Below are positions 43,962 to 53,314 of a stretch of 62,929 bases of DNA, one piece after another; position 1 is the stretch's first letter, and each line of letters opens with the position of its first letter. Location of the stretch: the NCBI GenBank assembly GCA_030147505.1, contig JASBVG010000011.1:1-62929 (forward strand), in the 5' to 3' direction. Source of the stretch: Tardiphaga sp. (GTDB lineage: Bacteria > Pseudomonadota > Alphaproteobacteria > Rhizobiales > Xanthobacteraceae). The notes under the pieces are model-generated. The model had not been told where the DNA came from. It worked only from the letters and a program-made list of their open reading frames with translations, and did not search any database. Both the position numbers and the translations under genes were made by a program.

Positions 43962-45293
43962 TTAGGCGACGCGTTTGATGGCTGCGCTGAGGATCGTCAT
44001 CATGTCGTCGATATGGTTCTTCTCGACGGTCAGCGGCGGCGACATCGCGAAGGCGTCGCCGCTCTGGCGCAGATAGAGGCCGGTGTTGAAGCAATCCACC
44101 ATCACTTCATAACCGCGGGCGCCCGGCGCGTCCTTGCGCGGGGCGAGTTCGACGGCGCCCATCAGGCCGCAATTGCGGATGTCGATCACATTCGGCAGAT
44201 CGCGCAGTGCATGCAGGCTGTCGCGCCAGTACTCGGCCATCGTCGCGGCGCGGGTGAGCAGGCCTTCGTTCTTGTAGATGTCGAGCGTGGCGATGCCGGC
44301 GGCGCAGGCGACCGGATGCGCCGAATAGGTGTAGCCGTGGAACAGCTCGATCTGGCTTTCCGGGCCGGTCATCAGGCCATCATAGACCTTGCGGCTGGCG
44401 AACACGGCGCCGCAGGGCACGGTGCCATTGGTGATACCCTTGGCGGTGGTCATGATGTCCGGCGTGACGCCGAAGAATTGCGCGGCGAAGGGCGCGCCGA
44501 GGCGGCCGAAGCCGGTGATGACTTCGTCGAAAATCAGCAGGATGCCGTGCTTGGTGCAGAGCTCGCGCAGGCGCTGCAGATAGTTCTTCGGCGGCGGCAG
44601 CACGCCGGTCGAACCCGGCACCGGCTCGATGATGACGGCGGCGATGGTGTCGGCGCCATGCAGCGCGACCATTCGCTCGACATCGTCGGCGAGCTCGGCG
44701 CCGTGCTCCGGCAGATCCTTGGAGAAGGCGTTGCGCGCGAGATCGTGGGTGTGGCGGATATGATCGGTGCCAGGCAATTGGGCGGAGGAGAAGGCGCGGC
44801 GGTTATTGACCATGCCGCCGACCGAGGTGCCGCCGAAGCCGACGCCGTGATAGCCGCGTTCGCGGCCGATCAGGCGCGTGCGCGAGGCCTGACCGTTGGC
44901 GCGGTGATAGGCCAGCGCGATCTTTAGCGCGGTGTCGCCGGATTCAGAGCCGGAGTTCGTGAAGAAAATGCGGTCGAGACCGGCGGGGGCGATCTCGGCG
45001 AGGCGGTTGGCGAATTCGAAGGCCAGTGGATGGCCCATCTGGAAGGCCGGCGCGAAATCGAGGGTGGAGAGCTGTTTCTCGACGGCGGTGGCGATCTCGC
45101 GGCGGCCGTGGCCGGCATTGGTGCACCACAGGCCGGCCGAGCCGTCGATCACCTGGCGGCCATCTTCGGTGGTGTAATACATGCCCTTCGCCGAGGCGAA
45201 CATGCGCGGTGCGGCCTTGAACTGGCGGTTGGCCGTAAACGGCATCCAGAACGTCTCGAGCTGCAGGCTGTTCGGAATCTGATGGACGGTCAC
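43962..45293 (-). CDS. class III omega-aminotransferase, beta-alanine--pyruvate type
   Basis: This 443-residue pyridoxal-phosphate enzyme moves an amino group from an omega-amino acid, amine or beta-alanine to pyruvate. It has the opening FWMPFTANRQFKAAPRMFAS of the omega-amino-acid:pyruvate group. The cofactor blocks are FFTNSGSESGDTALKIAL, LLIFDEVITGFGRLG, and the Schiff-base lysine in DIMTTAKGITNGTVP near residue 285. It is divergent from a HTH-cupin regulator across a 123-base region with an obvious palindrome, suggesting local control. The exact amine substrate is unknown. Confidence 0.92.
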   Translation of the reverse strand: MTVHQIPNSLQLETFWMPFTANRQFKAAPRMFASAKGMYYTTEDGRQVIDGSAGLWCTNAGHGRREIATAVEKQLSTLDFAPAFQMGHPLAFEFANRLAEIAPAGLDRIFFTNSGSESGDTALKIALAYHRANGQASRTRLIGRERGYHGVGFGGTSVGGMVNNRRAFSSAQLPGTDHIRHTHDLARNAFSKDLPEHGAELADDVERMVALHGADTIAAVIIEPVPGSTGVLPPPKNYLQRLRELCTKHGILLIFDEVITGFGRLGAPFAAQFFGVTPDIMTTAKGITNGTVPCGAVFASRKVYDGLMTGPESQIELFHGYTYSAHPVACAAGIATLDIYKNEGLLTRAATMAEYWRDSLHALRDLPNVIDIRNCGLMGAVELAPRKDAPGARGYEVMVDCFNTGLYLRQSGDAFAMSPPLTVEKNHIDDMMTILSAAIKRVA

Positions 45294-45369
45294 GTCGCGC
45301 TCCCAGGGATGATCTTCGGGCTGATTTTCGCATCTGGATCATGTTCGTAACATTGCAACAAGTCCTTTT

Positions 45370-45384
45370 CTTGATGTGATCAAG
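45370..45384. promoter_or_regulatory. candidate operator in the aminotransferase/regulator divergent region
   Basis: CTTGATGTGATCAAG is a perfect 6-base inverted repeat around GTG, midway between the two divergent starts. A likely binding site for the HTH-cupin regulator encoded next; this is inferred from position and symmetry only. Confidence 0.45.
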
Positions 45385-45416
45385 CTGTTGATTTTGCTGG
45401 ATGGGCCGAGCCATAT

Positions 45417-46001
45417 TTGCCGGATCCGCAACACCAGCAACAGGATTTTGGCGTGAGCATCGATCTCGGCGAGCGGCTGCGCTTCGTGCGCGCCAGCCAC
45501 AAGCTGTCGCAGCGCGAGCTGGCCAAGCGCGCAGGCGTCACCAATTCGACGATCTCGCTGATCGAATCCAACCAGATGAACCCGTCGGTGGGCGCGCTGA
45601 AACGCATCCTGGACGGCATCCCGATGGGTCTCGCCGAGTTCTTCGCCATCGAGCCGGACCGGCCGTGCAAGGCGTTCTATCGCTCCGACGAGCTGACCGA
45701 GATCGGCAAGAAGCCGATCTCCTATCGCCAGGTCGGCGACAACCTGTTCGGGCGCGCCCTGCAGATATTGAAGGAGCGCTACGAGCCGGGCAGCGACACC
45801 GGCCGTGTGCTGCTGGTGCATGACGGCGAGGAGGGTGGCGTCGTGATCTCGGGCCGGCTGGAAGTCATCGTCGATGACGAGCGCCGCATCCTCGATCCCG
45901 GCGATGCGTATTACTTCGAAAGCCGCCGCCCGCACCGGTTTCGCTGCGTCGGTGCGAAGGCGTGCGAGGTGGTGAGCGCCTGCACGCCGCCGTCGTTCTG
46001 A
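45417..46001 (+). CDS. XRE-family HTH regulator with C-terminal cupin domain
   Basis: This 194-residue regulator belongs to the PuuR-like type that controls polyamine and amino-acid catabolism. The N-terminal HTH spans about residues 17-72 (LRFVRASHKLSQRELAKRAG, then VTNSTISLIESNQMNPSVGA). The cupin is at about 120-190 (GGVVISGRLEVIVDDERRIL, then DPGDAYYFESRRPHRF), the usual small-molecule sensor. TTG 45417 or GTG 45453 may be the start. It is divergent from the omega-aminotransferase, which it probably represses. Confidence 0.88.
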   Translation: MPDPQHQQQDFGVSIDLGERLRFVRASHKLSQRELAKRAGVTNSTISLIESNQMNPSVGALKRILDGIPMGLAEFFAIEPDRPCKAFYRSDELTEIGKKPISYRQVGDNLFGRALQILKERYEPGSDTGRVLLVHDGEEGGVVISGRLEVIVDDERRILDPGDAYYFESRRPHRFRCVGAKACEVVSACTPPSF

Positions 46002-46029
46002 TACCGTGCATGCGCGACAGTGTCAGCAC

Positions 46030-49000
46030 TCACCACGCGTAGCGCACCAGCCCATTGCCGGCATAGGTCGTCGAGTTGCGCGTCAACTCGCCGTCGAACC
46101 GCGCGCCGACCGACCAACCATTGATGAGCCGCCATTCGGCGCTGGCCGAGAAAAGTGCGGCGTTCGGCGCGGGTGCTGCGCCGTTCACAGTGAAGTTCGA
46201 TCCCGGAAGTATCTGGAAGATTGCGCCCAGCGCCGTATTGTCCGTGTGATCATAGGCCCAGGCCGCGCGGCTGCGAAGCGCGAGAGCGCTGCCGCCGTCG
46301 AGGGCGATCCGTTTTTCGAACCAGGCGCCGAGTTCGCTGCGCGTGGCAGTGGCGGTGCGCGCGTCGTAACGCAGGGCAAATACGCCCGAACCCGTCATGG
46401 CATTCTCGCCGTAGGACGGCGTGTGGAAGCTCTGTACTTGCAGGGCTGCATAGGGCGTCACGCCAAGCCACGGCGTCGCGAAGCGATAGCCGCTTTCGAT
46501 CCGGCCGCCAAAACTGTGCCCATTGAAGTTCGCGGCCAGTCTGTCGGTGCCGACGACGGTGACGAGGCGCTCGGTGCTCATGCCATGCCAGGCATAGGAC
46601 AAGCCGGCAGAGACATAGGCGTTGCCGAAGGACTGAGATCCATAGGCGCCGATCTGGAACACGTCGCTGCGGCCGCCGCCGAGATTTTGTGCGAGCCCCC
46701 AACTGGTAGCGCCGCCGGCGAGGGCGAAGCCGAGCAGCGTATCGGGAGCCACGCGACAGTCGGCGCCGGCGGCAAAGCCAGCCGCGCGCGCGGAAGTGTC
46801 GGCGGTGCCGAGCATGCTGTCTCCGCCTGTGCGGTGATAGCCGCCGAATGGCTGGCCCCACAGATTCCAGCGCCGGTCGAATGTTTCGGCGCGTGCGTCC
46901 TTCGGAGTCACCGCGGCATAGGCTGCGGCAATGTCCGGCGACAGCGCCGTATCGCTGGCGCCGAAGCCACGAGCAAAACCGAGCGCGCCGGCATTGCCTT
47001 CGGGTGCGCCGCCGAACGGATTCAGCATCAGCGACAGGAAGGCATTGGTCATCTGCATGCCGCTGGTCGCGCCGCCGGTGGCGGGTTGGCCAGACATCTG
47101 CGTGAGCGCATTGCCGAGCTGGCCGCCATTCATCGCAAGCAATGCGTCGAACGCGACGGGCGGCGATCCGCCGGCATCGACCACGCGATTGATGGCGCCG
47201 ATGACGGCGGCTTGGCCGCCATTCGCGTTGGGCGGGGCGGCAAGCGTTTCGGGATAGAGCATCAGATAGACGTTGTTGGCATCGTAGATCAGATGCGGAT
47301 TGCGCGCGGGGCTGAAATTGCCGGTGGCTGTCAGGCCGGCGAATAGCGTGCCGCCAAGCCCGCCCGCGGCATTGAGGATCGTATAGGTCCGTTCCCGAAA
47401 ACTGCCCGGAATGGCGATCGCGTTCACTGTGGCACCCGTCAGAAGCGCCGTGCCGGTGACGTTGGTGCGGTCGGCGGTGGTTGGGGAGACTTCGACGGCA
47501 TAGATGCCGCCGCTGTTGAAGCTCAGATTGCCGCTGACGATCAGCGTGCCAATGGAATTGCCCGGCGCGAGTGTGCCGCCGGCATTGATGGTCGTGTGGC
47601 CAACGGTGCCGGTGCCACCGAGCGTGCCGCCGCCATTCACGGTGATGCCGCTGGTCGCGGTCAGCGTGCTGTTCACCGCCAGCGTGCCGCCATTGATGGT
47701 GGTCGCGCCCGTATAGGTGTTGAGGCCGGCCAGTGTCAGCGTGCCGGTGCCGGTCTTGACCAGCGCCGCACCGCTGCCGCCGCCGGCGCCGCCATCGGCG
47801 ATCGTGCCGGTGACCATGGTCAACAGGTTGTTTCCGCCGACGGTGAGTTCGTTGTTGCCGAGCCGGAACAGGCCTGTGCCGGCCAGCGAGCCTGCCTCGA
47901 CCTTGCGGTCGCCGTTGAGACCGGTGCTGTCGGAGAAGTCAACGATGGCGGAGGTCGCGTCATTGATCAATTGCGCGTTGCCGCCCGTACTGTTGTTCGT
48001 GAAGAGGACTTTTCCGGCATTGGCGATGCTGGCACTGCCTGCCGTGGTGCTCTCTTTGAAGAGGATTGTGCCGGCACTGTTGTTCGTGATATGCGCACTG
48101 CCGGCTGAAGCGGTCATATCCAGGGTCATGTAATAATTGTTGGTAATCGTCGCATTGCCGGCGGCGCCGTTACTGGACAAATAGACCGTCCCATTGTTGA
48201 CGATCGTCGCGTTGCCGGCCGAACTGTTGTCGATGAAAACGGCCACCCCATTATTGGCAATGGTGGCGTTGCCCGCCGTGCTGCGATCGAAAAATGCAAG
48301 CTGGCCACCATTGACCACGGTCGCGTTGCCGGCGGTGCTGGTGTCTCTGAAATGTAGTCCGTCAACGCCGTTGTTCGTACGCCTGACGTCGATCGTCGCA
48401 GTCCCGGCGGAACTGGCTCCGATATAGTCGAGAGCGCCCTCATTAGTGATCGTCTGCGACGTAATGCTTCCGGATATCTTCAATTTGCTGTAAGAGGCGA
48501 TTGACGTCGCACCTGTGTAAGTGTTCGCACCCGACAAGATCAACTCGCCGGCGAACATGTGCAACGTGCCGGTGCCGCTGATGACGCCGCTATAGTCCAG
48601 ACCAGGTGACGTACGCATATACAGCGTGCCATGGTTGACGATCGTGCGGTTCACCCGAACCGGGGCGGCGGCGCCATCTGCCAAGTCGAGACTGCCACCC
48701 AGAATCGTCACGACGCCAGTATAGGAGCTGCCGATAATGGCGCTCATGTCGCCGGCGCCGGATTTCGTCAATCCGCCGCTGCCGGTGATCACCCGATTGA
48801 TACTCGCATACTGGTTCGCCACGATATCGAAAGTGCCGCCATTTGCACCTAAAGTGACGTCGCGGTTGGTGAAGAATGACGAGGTTCCAGTGACCTGCAA
48901 GGTGCCGCCATTGAGCGTCAGGCCGCCCGAGGTACCGCCCAGATTGGCGTCGGAGGAGACGCTGAGCACACCACCGGCAATGGTCGTGCCGCCGCTATAG

Positions 49001-49788
49001 GTGTTGGCGCCCGAGAGCGTCAGCGTTCCCGTCCCCGTCTTGACCAGCGAGCCCGTGCCTTCGATGACGCCAGATACGGTGGTCGACAGGTTGTTACCAC
49101 CAACGGTCAGTTCGTTGGCGCCAAGCTTGAACGTGCCGTTGCCGGTGATGGAGCCGGCCGTGACTTTGTTGCCGTAAAGAGGTCCGAACGTGTCGGAGAA
49201 GTCGATGACCGCTCCGGGGCCATTATTGATGAGTCTGGCGTTGCCGCCCGAGGATTGATCGCGAAACGCGACCGTGCCGGTATTGGTGATGGTAGCGTTG
49301 CCAGCCGTCGCCGAGGTGTTGAACACCACGGAGCCGGCATTGATGAAGGTCGCATCGCTCGCGGTGGTGATGCCGTAAAAGTGAATCGTGCCGGCACTAC
49401 TGTTGTCGATGGTCACGCTGCCGCCGTTGGTCGTGATGCCCGTTTCGAAGAATGCCAATTCCGCATTTGTCTGAAACTGATAGGCCGGCGCACCCGGGCT
49501 GAAAATCCAGCCGCCGGCGCTGATCGGTGCCGACATCGTCAGGCTGGTGACGCTCGATGCGCCGAAGTAAGCGATGCCGGCCCCGAAGGGCGTTGTGCCG
49601 GTATCCCAGTTCGTCCCTGCGTTGTAGTCACCGCTGCCGGGATTGGCGAGCCATGTCCCGTCCTGCGACGGCGGAGCGCCGACGGCGGGGAGTGCCGATA
49701 CAACGATCAGGGCGGTCGATACCAGCAAAACGGCTTTCAGCCGCCGGGGCAGTGCGCGCCCATCACGGTGGGTGGTCATGTCATCCAT
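46030..49788 (-). CDS. autotransporter with repeat-rich passenger (1252 residues)
   Basis: This type V secretion protein carries its own exporter. The signal peptide is LKAVLLVSTALIVVSALPAV. The passenger begins DGTWLANPGSGDYNAGTNWD and holds PATR-type blocks (LVKTGTGTLTLSGANTYSGG and a second copy, LVKTGTGTLTLAGLNTYTGA). Between them lie arrays of a ~20-residue unit with core AGNATIxNxG, at about residues 130-195 and 460-620. The C-terminal ~280 residues form the beta-barrel (RRWNLWGQPFGGYHRTGGDS), ending VRYAW with the aromatic terminal residue required by the Bam machinery. The function of the passenger is unknown; adhesion is the usual guess. It is transcribed alone. Confidence 0.92.
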   Translation of the reverse strand: MDDMTTHRDGRALPRRLKAVLLVSTALIVVSALPAVGAPPSQDGTWLANPGSGDYNAGTNWDTGTTPFGAGIAYFGASSVTSLTMSAPISAGGWIFSPGAPAYQFQTNAELAFFETGITTNGGSVTIDNSSAGTIHFYGITTASDATFINAGSVVFNTSATAGNATITNTGTVAFRDQSSGGNARLINNGPGAVIDFSDTFGPLYGNKVTAGSITGNGTFKLGANELTVGGNNLSTTVSGVIEGTGSLVKTGTGTLTLSGANTYSGGTTIAGGVLSVSSDANLGGTSGGLTLNGGTLQVTGTSSFFTNRDVTLGANGGTFDIVANQYASINRVITGSGGLTKSGAGDMSAIIGSSYTGVVTILGGSLDLADGAAAPVRVNRTIVNHGTLYMRTSPGLDYSGVISGTGTLHMFAGELILSGANTYTGATSIASYSKLKISGSITSQTITNEGALDYIGASSAGTATIDVRRTNNGVDGLHFRDTSTAGNATVVNGGQLAFFDRSTAGNATIANNGVAVFIDNSSAGNATIVNNGTVYLSSNGAAGNATITNNYYMTLDMTASAGSAHITNNSAGTILFKESTTAGSASIANAGKVLFTNNSTGGNAQLINDATSAIVDFSDSTGLNGDRKVEAGSLAGTGLFRLGNNELTVGGNNLLTMVTGTIADGGAGGGSGAALVKTGTGTLTLAGLNTYTGATTINGGTLAVNSTLTATSGITVNGGGTLGGTGTVGHTTINAGGTLAPGNSIGTLIVSGNLSFNSGGIYAVEVSPTTADRTNVTGTALLTGATVNAIAIPGSFRERTYTILNAAGGLGGTLFAGLTATGNFSPARNPHLIYDANNVYLMLYPETLAAPPNANGGQAAVIGAINRVVDAGGSPPVAFDALLAMNGGQLGNALTQMSGQPATGGATSGMQMTNAFLSLMLNPFGGAPEGNAGALGFARGFGASDTALSPDIAAAYAAVTPKDARAETFDRRWNLWGQPFGGYHRTGGDSMLGTADTSARAAGFAAGADCRVAPDTLLGFALAGGATSWGLAQNLGGGRSDVFQIGAYGSQSFGNAYVSAGLSYAWHGMSTERLVTVVGTDRLAANFNGHSFGGRIESGYRFATPWLGVTPYAALQVQSFHTPSYGENAMTGSGVFALRYDARTATATRSELGAWFEKRIALDGGSALALRSRAAWAYDHTDNTALGAIFQILPGSNFTVNGAAPAPNAALFSASAEWRLINGWSVGARFDGELTRNSTTYAGNGLVRYAW

Positions 49789-50127
49789 TTCTCGGTGTGT
49801 TCAGAACATCGATGCGGCATCGCGCACGAAGGTGGCGTGTGGTCGCGAAACCAGGTGCAGAAGCAGCAACCGCATGATGCGGTGCGATGGCAGCCAGCGC
49901 GATCAGGCTGCAGTCTGTTTTTCACGATGGCAGCGAAGAGTCCTGAACCGGCACGGATGATATTCTGAGGTTTTTCTGAAATCAGCTCTCAGATGCGCCA
50001 TGCGCCGCGGTGGTGAGATATTTCGCCGTCGAGAGCGGCACAGCAGGTCAGCTTGCGCGACAACGGCGCGGCTGATGCAGCGGTCTGTCGCGCCACATCG
50101 CAAGGACTCCTGCGCATTGCACCAGCT
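49789..50127. other. intergenic region upstream of the autotransporter
   Basis: 339 bases without a supported gene. The autotransporter promoter probably lies in the first 150 bases. No terminator or repeat that I can define is present. Confidence 0.4.
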
Positions 50128-50844
50128 CTAACCGGGCGCCTGCGGGGGCGGTTGATCCTTCACGCCCATCTCCTCCAGCAGCGCCTGCGCCAATCCTTTC
50201 TGTTCGGCCGGAAGGCCGCGTTGCCGGGCGGCCTGTTCCAGCGCGAAGGTCGCTTCCATGTGGATGCGATAGTGGGCAGCGTTCTGTTCGACGCCCGAGC
50301 CGTCCGCCGTATCGCCGAAAACGACATCGTTGCAGCGCGCCACCGAGCGCGAGGTGAAGGCGCGGCAGGACAGCGGGCGGACATCGTAGACGGTGCAGCG
50401 ATTGTCGTCGCCGAGCAGGGGGCAGCGGTGGCGGAGCTTTGTCGGGTCTGCGGCATCGCGGACGGCGGCGGCTGCGATCTCCAGCCGGCCGTGCAAGGCG
50501 TCGCGCTGGGCCGGCGGGAAGTGAGCCGCGATGTGATCGGCCATCATGCGGGCGATACCGGGCGGGACCTGGACATAGAGATGACAGCAGGCGGCACAGC
50601 CGCTGGCGCAGGCAAGGGATGGCTGGTTCGGGATGTGCGCGTAGACGCCGGCGCTGGCGGCGCCCGCGAGATCGGCGATGTCGCGCGCGGCGTCGTGCAG
50701 GCTCGGCGCGCGCTCGCAGACGACGCCGCACGCCGCGCGAAAATTGCTGAAAATGCCTTCATAGCGGCCGGACAGCGAGCGCATCAGCTCGCCGACCTCG
50801 GCGATGTCGTCGGATACGAAGTCGATGGCGTCCTGTGCGCTCAT
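50128..50844 (-). CDS. YkgJ-family cysteine cluster protein
   Basis: This 238-residue soluble protein has the cysteine pattern of the YkgJ family, which is believed to bind zinc or an iron-sulfur centre. CASGCAACCH lies near residue 83, CPLLGDDNRCTVYDVRPLSC near 143, and CRAF just after. The N- and C-terminal parts are helical and not recognisable. It has no signal peptide. It is transcribed alone, with a composite repeat upstream. The molecular role of the family is not established. Confidence 0.88.
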   Translation of the reverse strand: MSAQDAIDFVSDDIAEVGELMRSLSGRYEGIFSNFRAACGVVCERAPSLHDAARDIADLAGAASAGVYAHIPNQPSLACASGCAACCHLYVQVPPGIARMMADHIAAHFPPAQRDALHGRLEIAAAAVRDAADPTKLRHRCPLLGDDNRCTVYDVRPLSCRAFTSRSVARCNDVVFGDTADGSGVEQNAAHYRIHMEATFALEQAARQRGLPAEQKGLAQALLEEMGVKDQPPPQAPG

Positions 50845-50896
50845 GGGAGCGGAATACGCTGCGAATCGGACGGGCGTAAGAGGGGACGTAATATCT

Positions 50897-50998
50897 GTCG
50901 TTGCCCGGCCTGACCGGGCAACCCAGTAGACACCGGCGCCGGTGAGTCGCGCGTTCGCTGGTGTTTACTGGGTTACCCGCTTCCGCGGGTAACGACAA
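50897..50998. repeat. composite palindromic intergenic repeat, copy 2
   Basis: The left hairpin is TTGCCCGG/CCGGGCAA followed by CCCAGTAGACA. A spacer is followed by TGTTTACTGGG and the right hairpin TTACCCGC/GCGGGTAA, with outer GTCG and CGACA. The inner CCAGTAGACA and TGTTTACTGG are also inverted copies, so the whole 102 bases form one large imperfect palindrome. Confidence 0.85.
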
Positions 50999-51011
50999 AG
51001 AGAGTGAGCGA

Positions 51012-51659
51012 CTAAGCCCGCGCCTTCACCCGCGCCGGTTTTCCGATCAGCGCCGTCATCGCCACTGACACCACGCGATCGATGATCGCCTGCACGTCGT
51101 CGAGATCGCACAGGCCGTCCGACATGCGGGTCAGGCGTTCAGTGTCGCGGATGGTCTGGTGTGCCATGGCCAGCGCAAAATGCAGCGCCCAGAAGATGTC
51201 GGCGGGATCGTGATCGGGGAGGGCGCGGCGCAAGGCGGCGGCGAAGCGCTTGAGGTGATCGACCTCGCGGTTCTTGATCTTGCGGATCGGCGGCACGGAT
51301 TCGATCGAGGCGCGGATCATGAAGCGCGCGGCGTCGGAGCGTTGCTTCTCCGGCCCAAGGCAGCCGCGCAGCGTCGGGCCGACGAGGGCGGTGAAGATGT
51401 CCTGTGGTGTGGCGCTGCCGCCGCCGGCTTCTTCCAACGCCTTCAATTCGTGAAGGCGTTCGCGATTGGTGGCGATGCTGCGCGTCACGAACAGTTCGGC
51501 GATCAGCTCGTCCTTCGAGCCGAAATGATAGTTCACCGCGGCGAGATTGACGTCGGCCGCGGCCACGATGTCGCGCATCGTCACATCCGCAAAGCCGCGC
51601 TCGGCATAAAGCCGTTCGGCTGCGGTGATGATGGCGGTGCGCGTGCGGTCTGCTGCCAT
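51012..51659 (-). CDS. TetR-family transcriptional regulator
   Basis: This 215-residue regulator has the N-terminal HTH at about residues 8-53 (AIITAAERLYAERGFADVTM, then RDIVAAADVNLAAVNYHFGS). The C-terminal ligand domain (residues 60-215) is of the type often annotated as a CerR-like or DUF1956-like sensor. ATG 51659 is chosen; an in-frame ATG at 51692 adds 11 residues. It is divergent from the acyl-CoA dehydrogenase gene with palindromes in between, so it probably represses that operon in response to an acyl-CoA or related ligand. Confidence 0.9.
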   Translation of the reverse strand: MAADRTRTAIITAAERLYAERGFADVTMRDIVAAADVNLAAVNYHFGSKDELIAELFVTRSIATNRERLHELKALEEAGGGSATPQDIFTALVGPTLRGCLGPEKQRSDAARFMIRASIESVPPIRKIKNREVDHLKRFAAALRRALPDHDPADIFWALHFALAMAHQTIRDTERLTRMSDGLCDLDDVQAIIDRVVSVAMTALIGKPARVKARA

Positions 51660-51745
51660 GCCTTGATCCCGGACAAATTCCTGGCTGTGCAAGCAACCCG
51701 ATGGGACATGGCCCTATGCGAGAGGTGCGTATCGGGGTGATTGCT

Positions 51746-51765
51746 TTTCAAACAAGTGTATGAAA
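51746..51765. promoter_or_regulatory. candidate TetR operator
   Basis: TTTCA and TGAAA are inverted repeats ten bases apart, nested between TCAAAC (51748) and GTTTGA (51771). They lie in the divergent region between the TetR gene and the acyl-CoA dehydrogenase gene. Assigned by position and symmetry only. Confidence 0.4.
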
Positions 51766-51974
51766 CTATCGTTTGAGTGAACGGAATGTCAATGCGCGTG
51801 CCTGCCTCCAAGGCAATCGCAGCGTCATCAAATTCCGTGTCACGCCATCGCCCCCGCGATGTGCGCTCCGGTGTGAAGGGCGGGCGACATTTCGCGCGCA
51901 TTTTTCGCTTGCGGACCTGCATCGACGGGACAACAGTGCCGCCAAAGATTTGAAGAAACAAAGAGGAACGTCCC

Positions 51975-53237
51975 ATGGATTTCACGATGTCGGATCGCCA
52001 GCGCGAATGGCTCGAGCGCGTGTCCTCCTTCATGACCAAGCATGTTCGCCCGGCTGTGCCGATCTATCGTCAGCAGGACGAAGAGGGCGAGCGCTGGAAG
52101 GTCATTCCGATCGTCGAGGAGCTGAAGAAGAAGGCGAAGGCCGAAGGCCTGTGGAACATGTTCATGCCGCCGTCGTCGCATGAGGACGATGAATTCCACG
52201 GCGCGGGACTGAGCAATCTCGAATATGCGCTGCTGGCCGAACAGATGGGCCATATCGGCTGGGCGTCGGAAGTCTTCAACTGCTCCGCGCCGGACACCGG
52301 CAATATGGAAGTGTTTATGCGCTACGGCACCAAGGAGCACAAGCAGAAGTGGCTGAAGCCGCTGATGAATGGCGAGATCCGCTCCGCCTTCCTGATGACC
52401 GAGCCTAATGTCGCCTCGTCGGACGCCACCAATATCCAGACCCGCATCGAGCGGGACGGCGACCACTATGTGGTCAACGGGCGCAAGTGGTGGTCCACCA
52501 ACATGGCGCACCCGAACCTGGCCGTGACCATCGTCATGGGCAAGACCGATCCGACTGCGGCGAAGCAACAGGCGCAGTCGCAGATCCTCGTGCCGGCGGA
52601 TGCCAAGGGCGTGACCATCGAGAAGATGCTGCCGGTGTTCGGCTTCGACGATGCGCCGCACGGCCATGCGCGGGTCAAGTTGGACAATGTCCGCGTGCCC
52701 GTCAGCAACATCCTGCTCGGCGAAGGCCGCGGCTTCGAGATCGCCCAGGGCCGTCTCGGCCCGGGCCGCATCCATCACTGCATGCGTACCATCGGCAAGG
52801 CCGAGGAAGCGCTGGAGAAGATGGTGCGCCGCCTGCAATCGCGCACGGCCTTCGGCAAGAAGATCATCGAATATTCGATCTGGGAGCAGCGCATCGCCGA
52901 GGCGCGCACCGATATCGAGATGAACCGTCTGCTCTGCCTCAAGGCGGCCGACATGATGGACAAGGTCGGCAACAAGACCGCCCAGCTCGAAATCGCGATG
53001 ATCAAGGTCTCCGGTCCGAACATGGCGCTGAAGATCATCGACAATGCGATCCAGGCCTTTGGCGCGGCCGGTGTGTCGGACGATGCGGGTCTCGCCCGCG
53101 ACTATGCGTCCATGCGCACCATGCGTCTGGCCGACGGCCCCGATGAAGTGCATAATCGTGCCATCGCACGGCTCGAGTTGAAGAAATATGCCAACGCGCC
53201 GGACACCTCGATCGAGGCGCTGGCCGGAAGGCATTGA
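51975..53237 (+). CDS. acyl-CoA dehydrogenase, ACAD10/11-associated type
   Basis: This 420-residue flavoprotein has the full acyl-CoA dehydrogenase fold. It includes the middle-domain motif [20 protein letters not shown], the substrate-side [20 protein letters not shown], and the C-terminal helices [20 protein letters not shown] and [19 protein letters not shown]. The end [19 protein letters not shown] carries the arginine/glutamate arrangement of the long-chain group. ATG 51975 has GAGGAA upstream. The gene directly downstream is an aminoglycoside-phosphotransferase-like kinase. This pair resembles the two domains of mammalian ACAD10/11 and bacterial LvaC/LvaA, which together remove a 4-hydroxyl group from acyl-CoAs. 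The substrate here is not known. Confidence 0.9.
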   Translation: MDFTMSDRQREWLERVSSFMTKHVRPAVPIYRQQDEEGERWKVIPIVEELKKKAKAEGLWNMFMPPSSHEDDEFHGAGLSNLEYALLAEQMGHIGWASEVFNCSAPDTGNMEVFMRYGTKEHKQKWLKPLMNGEIRSAFLMTEPNVASSDATNIQTRIERDGDHYVVNGRKWWSTNMAHPNLAVTIVMGKTDPTAAKQQAQSQILVPADAKGVTIEKMLPVFGFDDAPHGHARVKLDNVRVPVSNILLGEGRGFEIAQGRLGPGRIHHCMRTIGKAEEALEKMVRRLQSRTAFGKKIIEYSIWEQRIAEARTDIEMNRLLCLKAADMMDKVGNKTAQLEIAMIKVSGPNMALKIIDNAIQAFGAAGVSDDAGLARDYASMRTMRLADGPDEVHNRAIARLELKKYANAPDTSIEALAGRH

Positions 53238-53242
53238 CAACT

Positions 53243-53288
53243 TGTCCCGGACGCGGTGTGCGCGTAGCGTTGCTCCGCGTCCGGGACA
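53243..53288. repeat. GTCCCGGACGCGG inverted repeat
   Basis: TGTCCCGGACGCGG and CCGCGTCCGGGACA are perfect 14-base inverted arms around an 18-base loop. It sits between the dehydrogenase and kinase genes. No T-tract follows, so transcription probably reads through. The palindrome type is commonly seen between genes in Bradyrhizobium-like genomes. Confidence 0.75.
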
Positions 53289-53314
53289 TATAAGAAAAAA
53301 CGTGAGGACACGAC

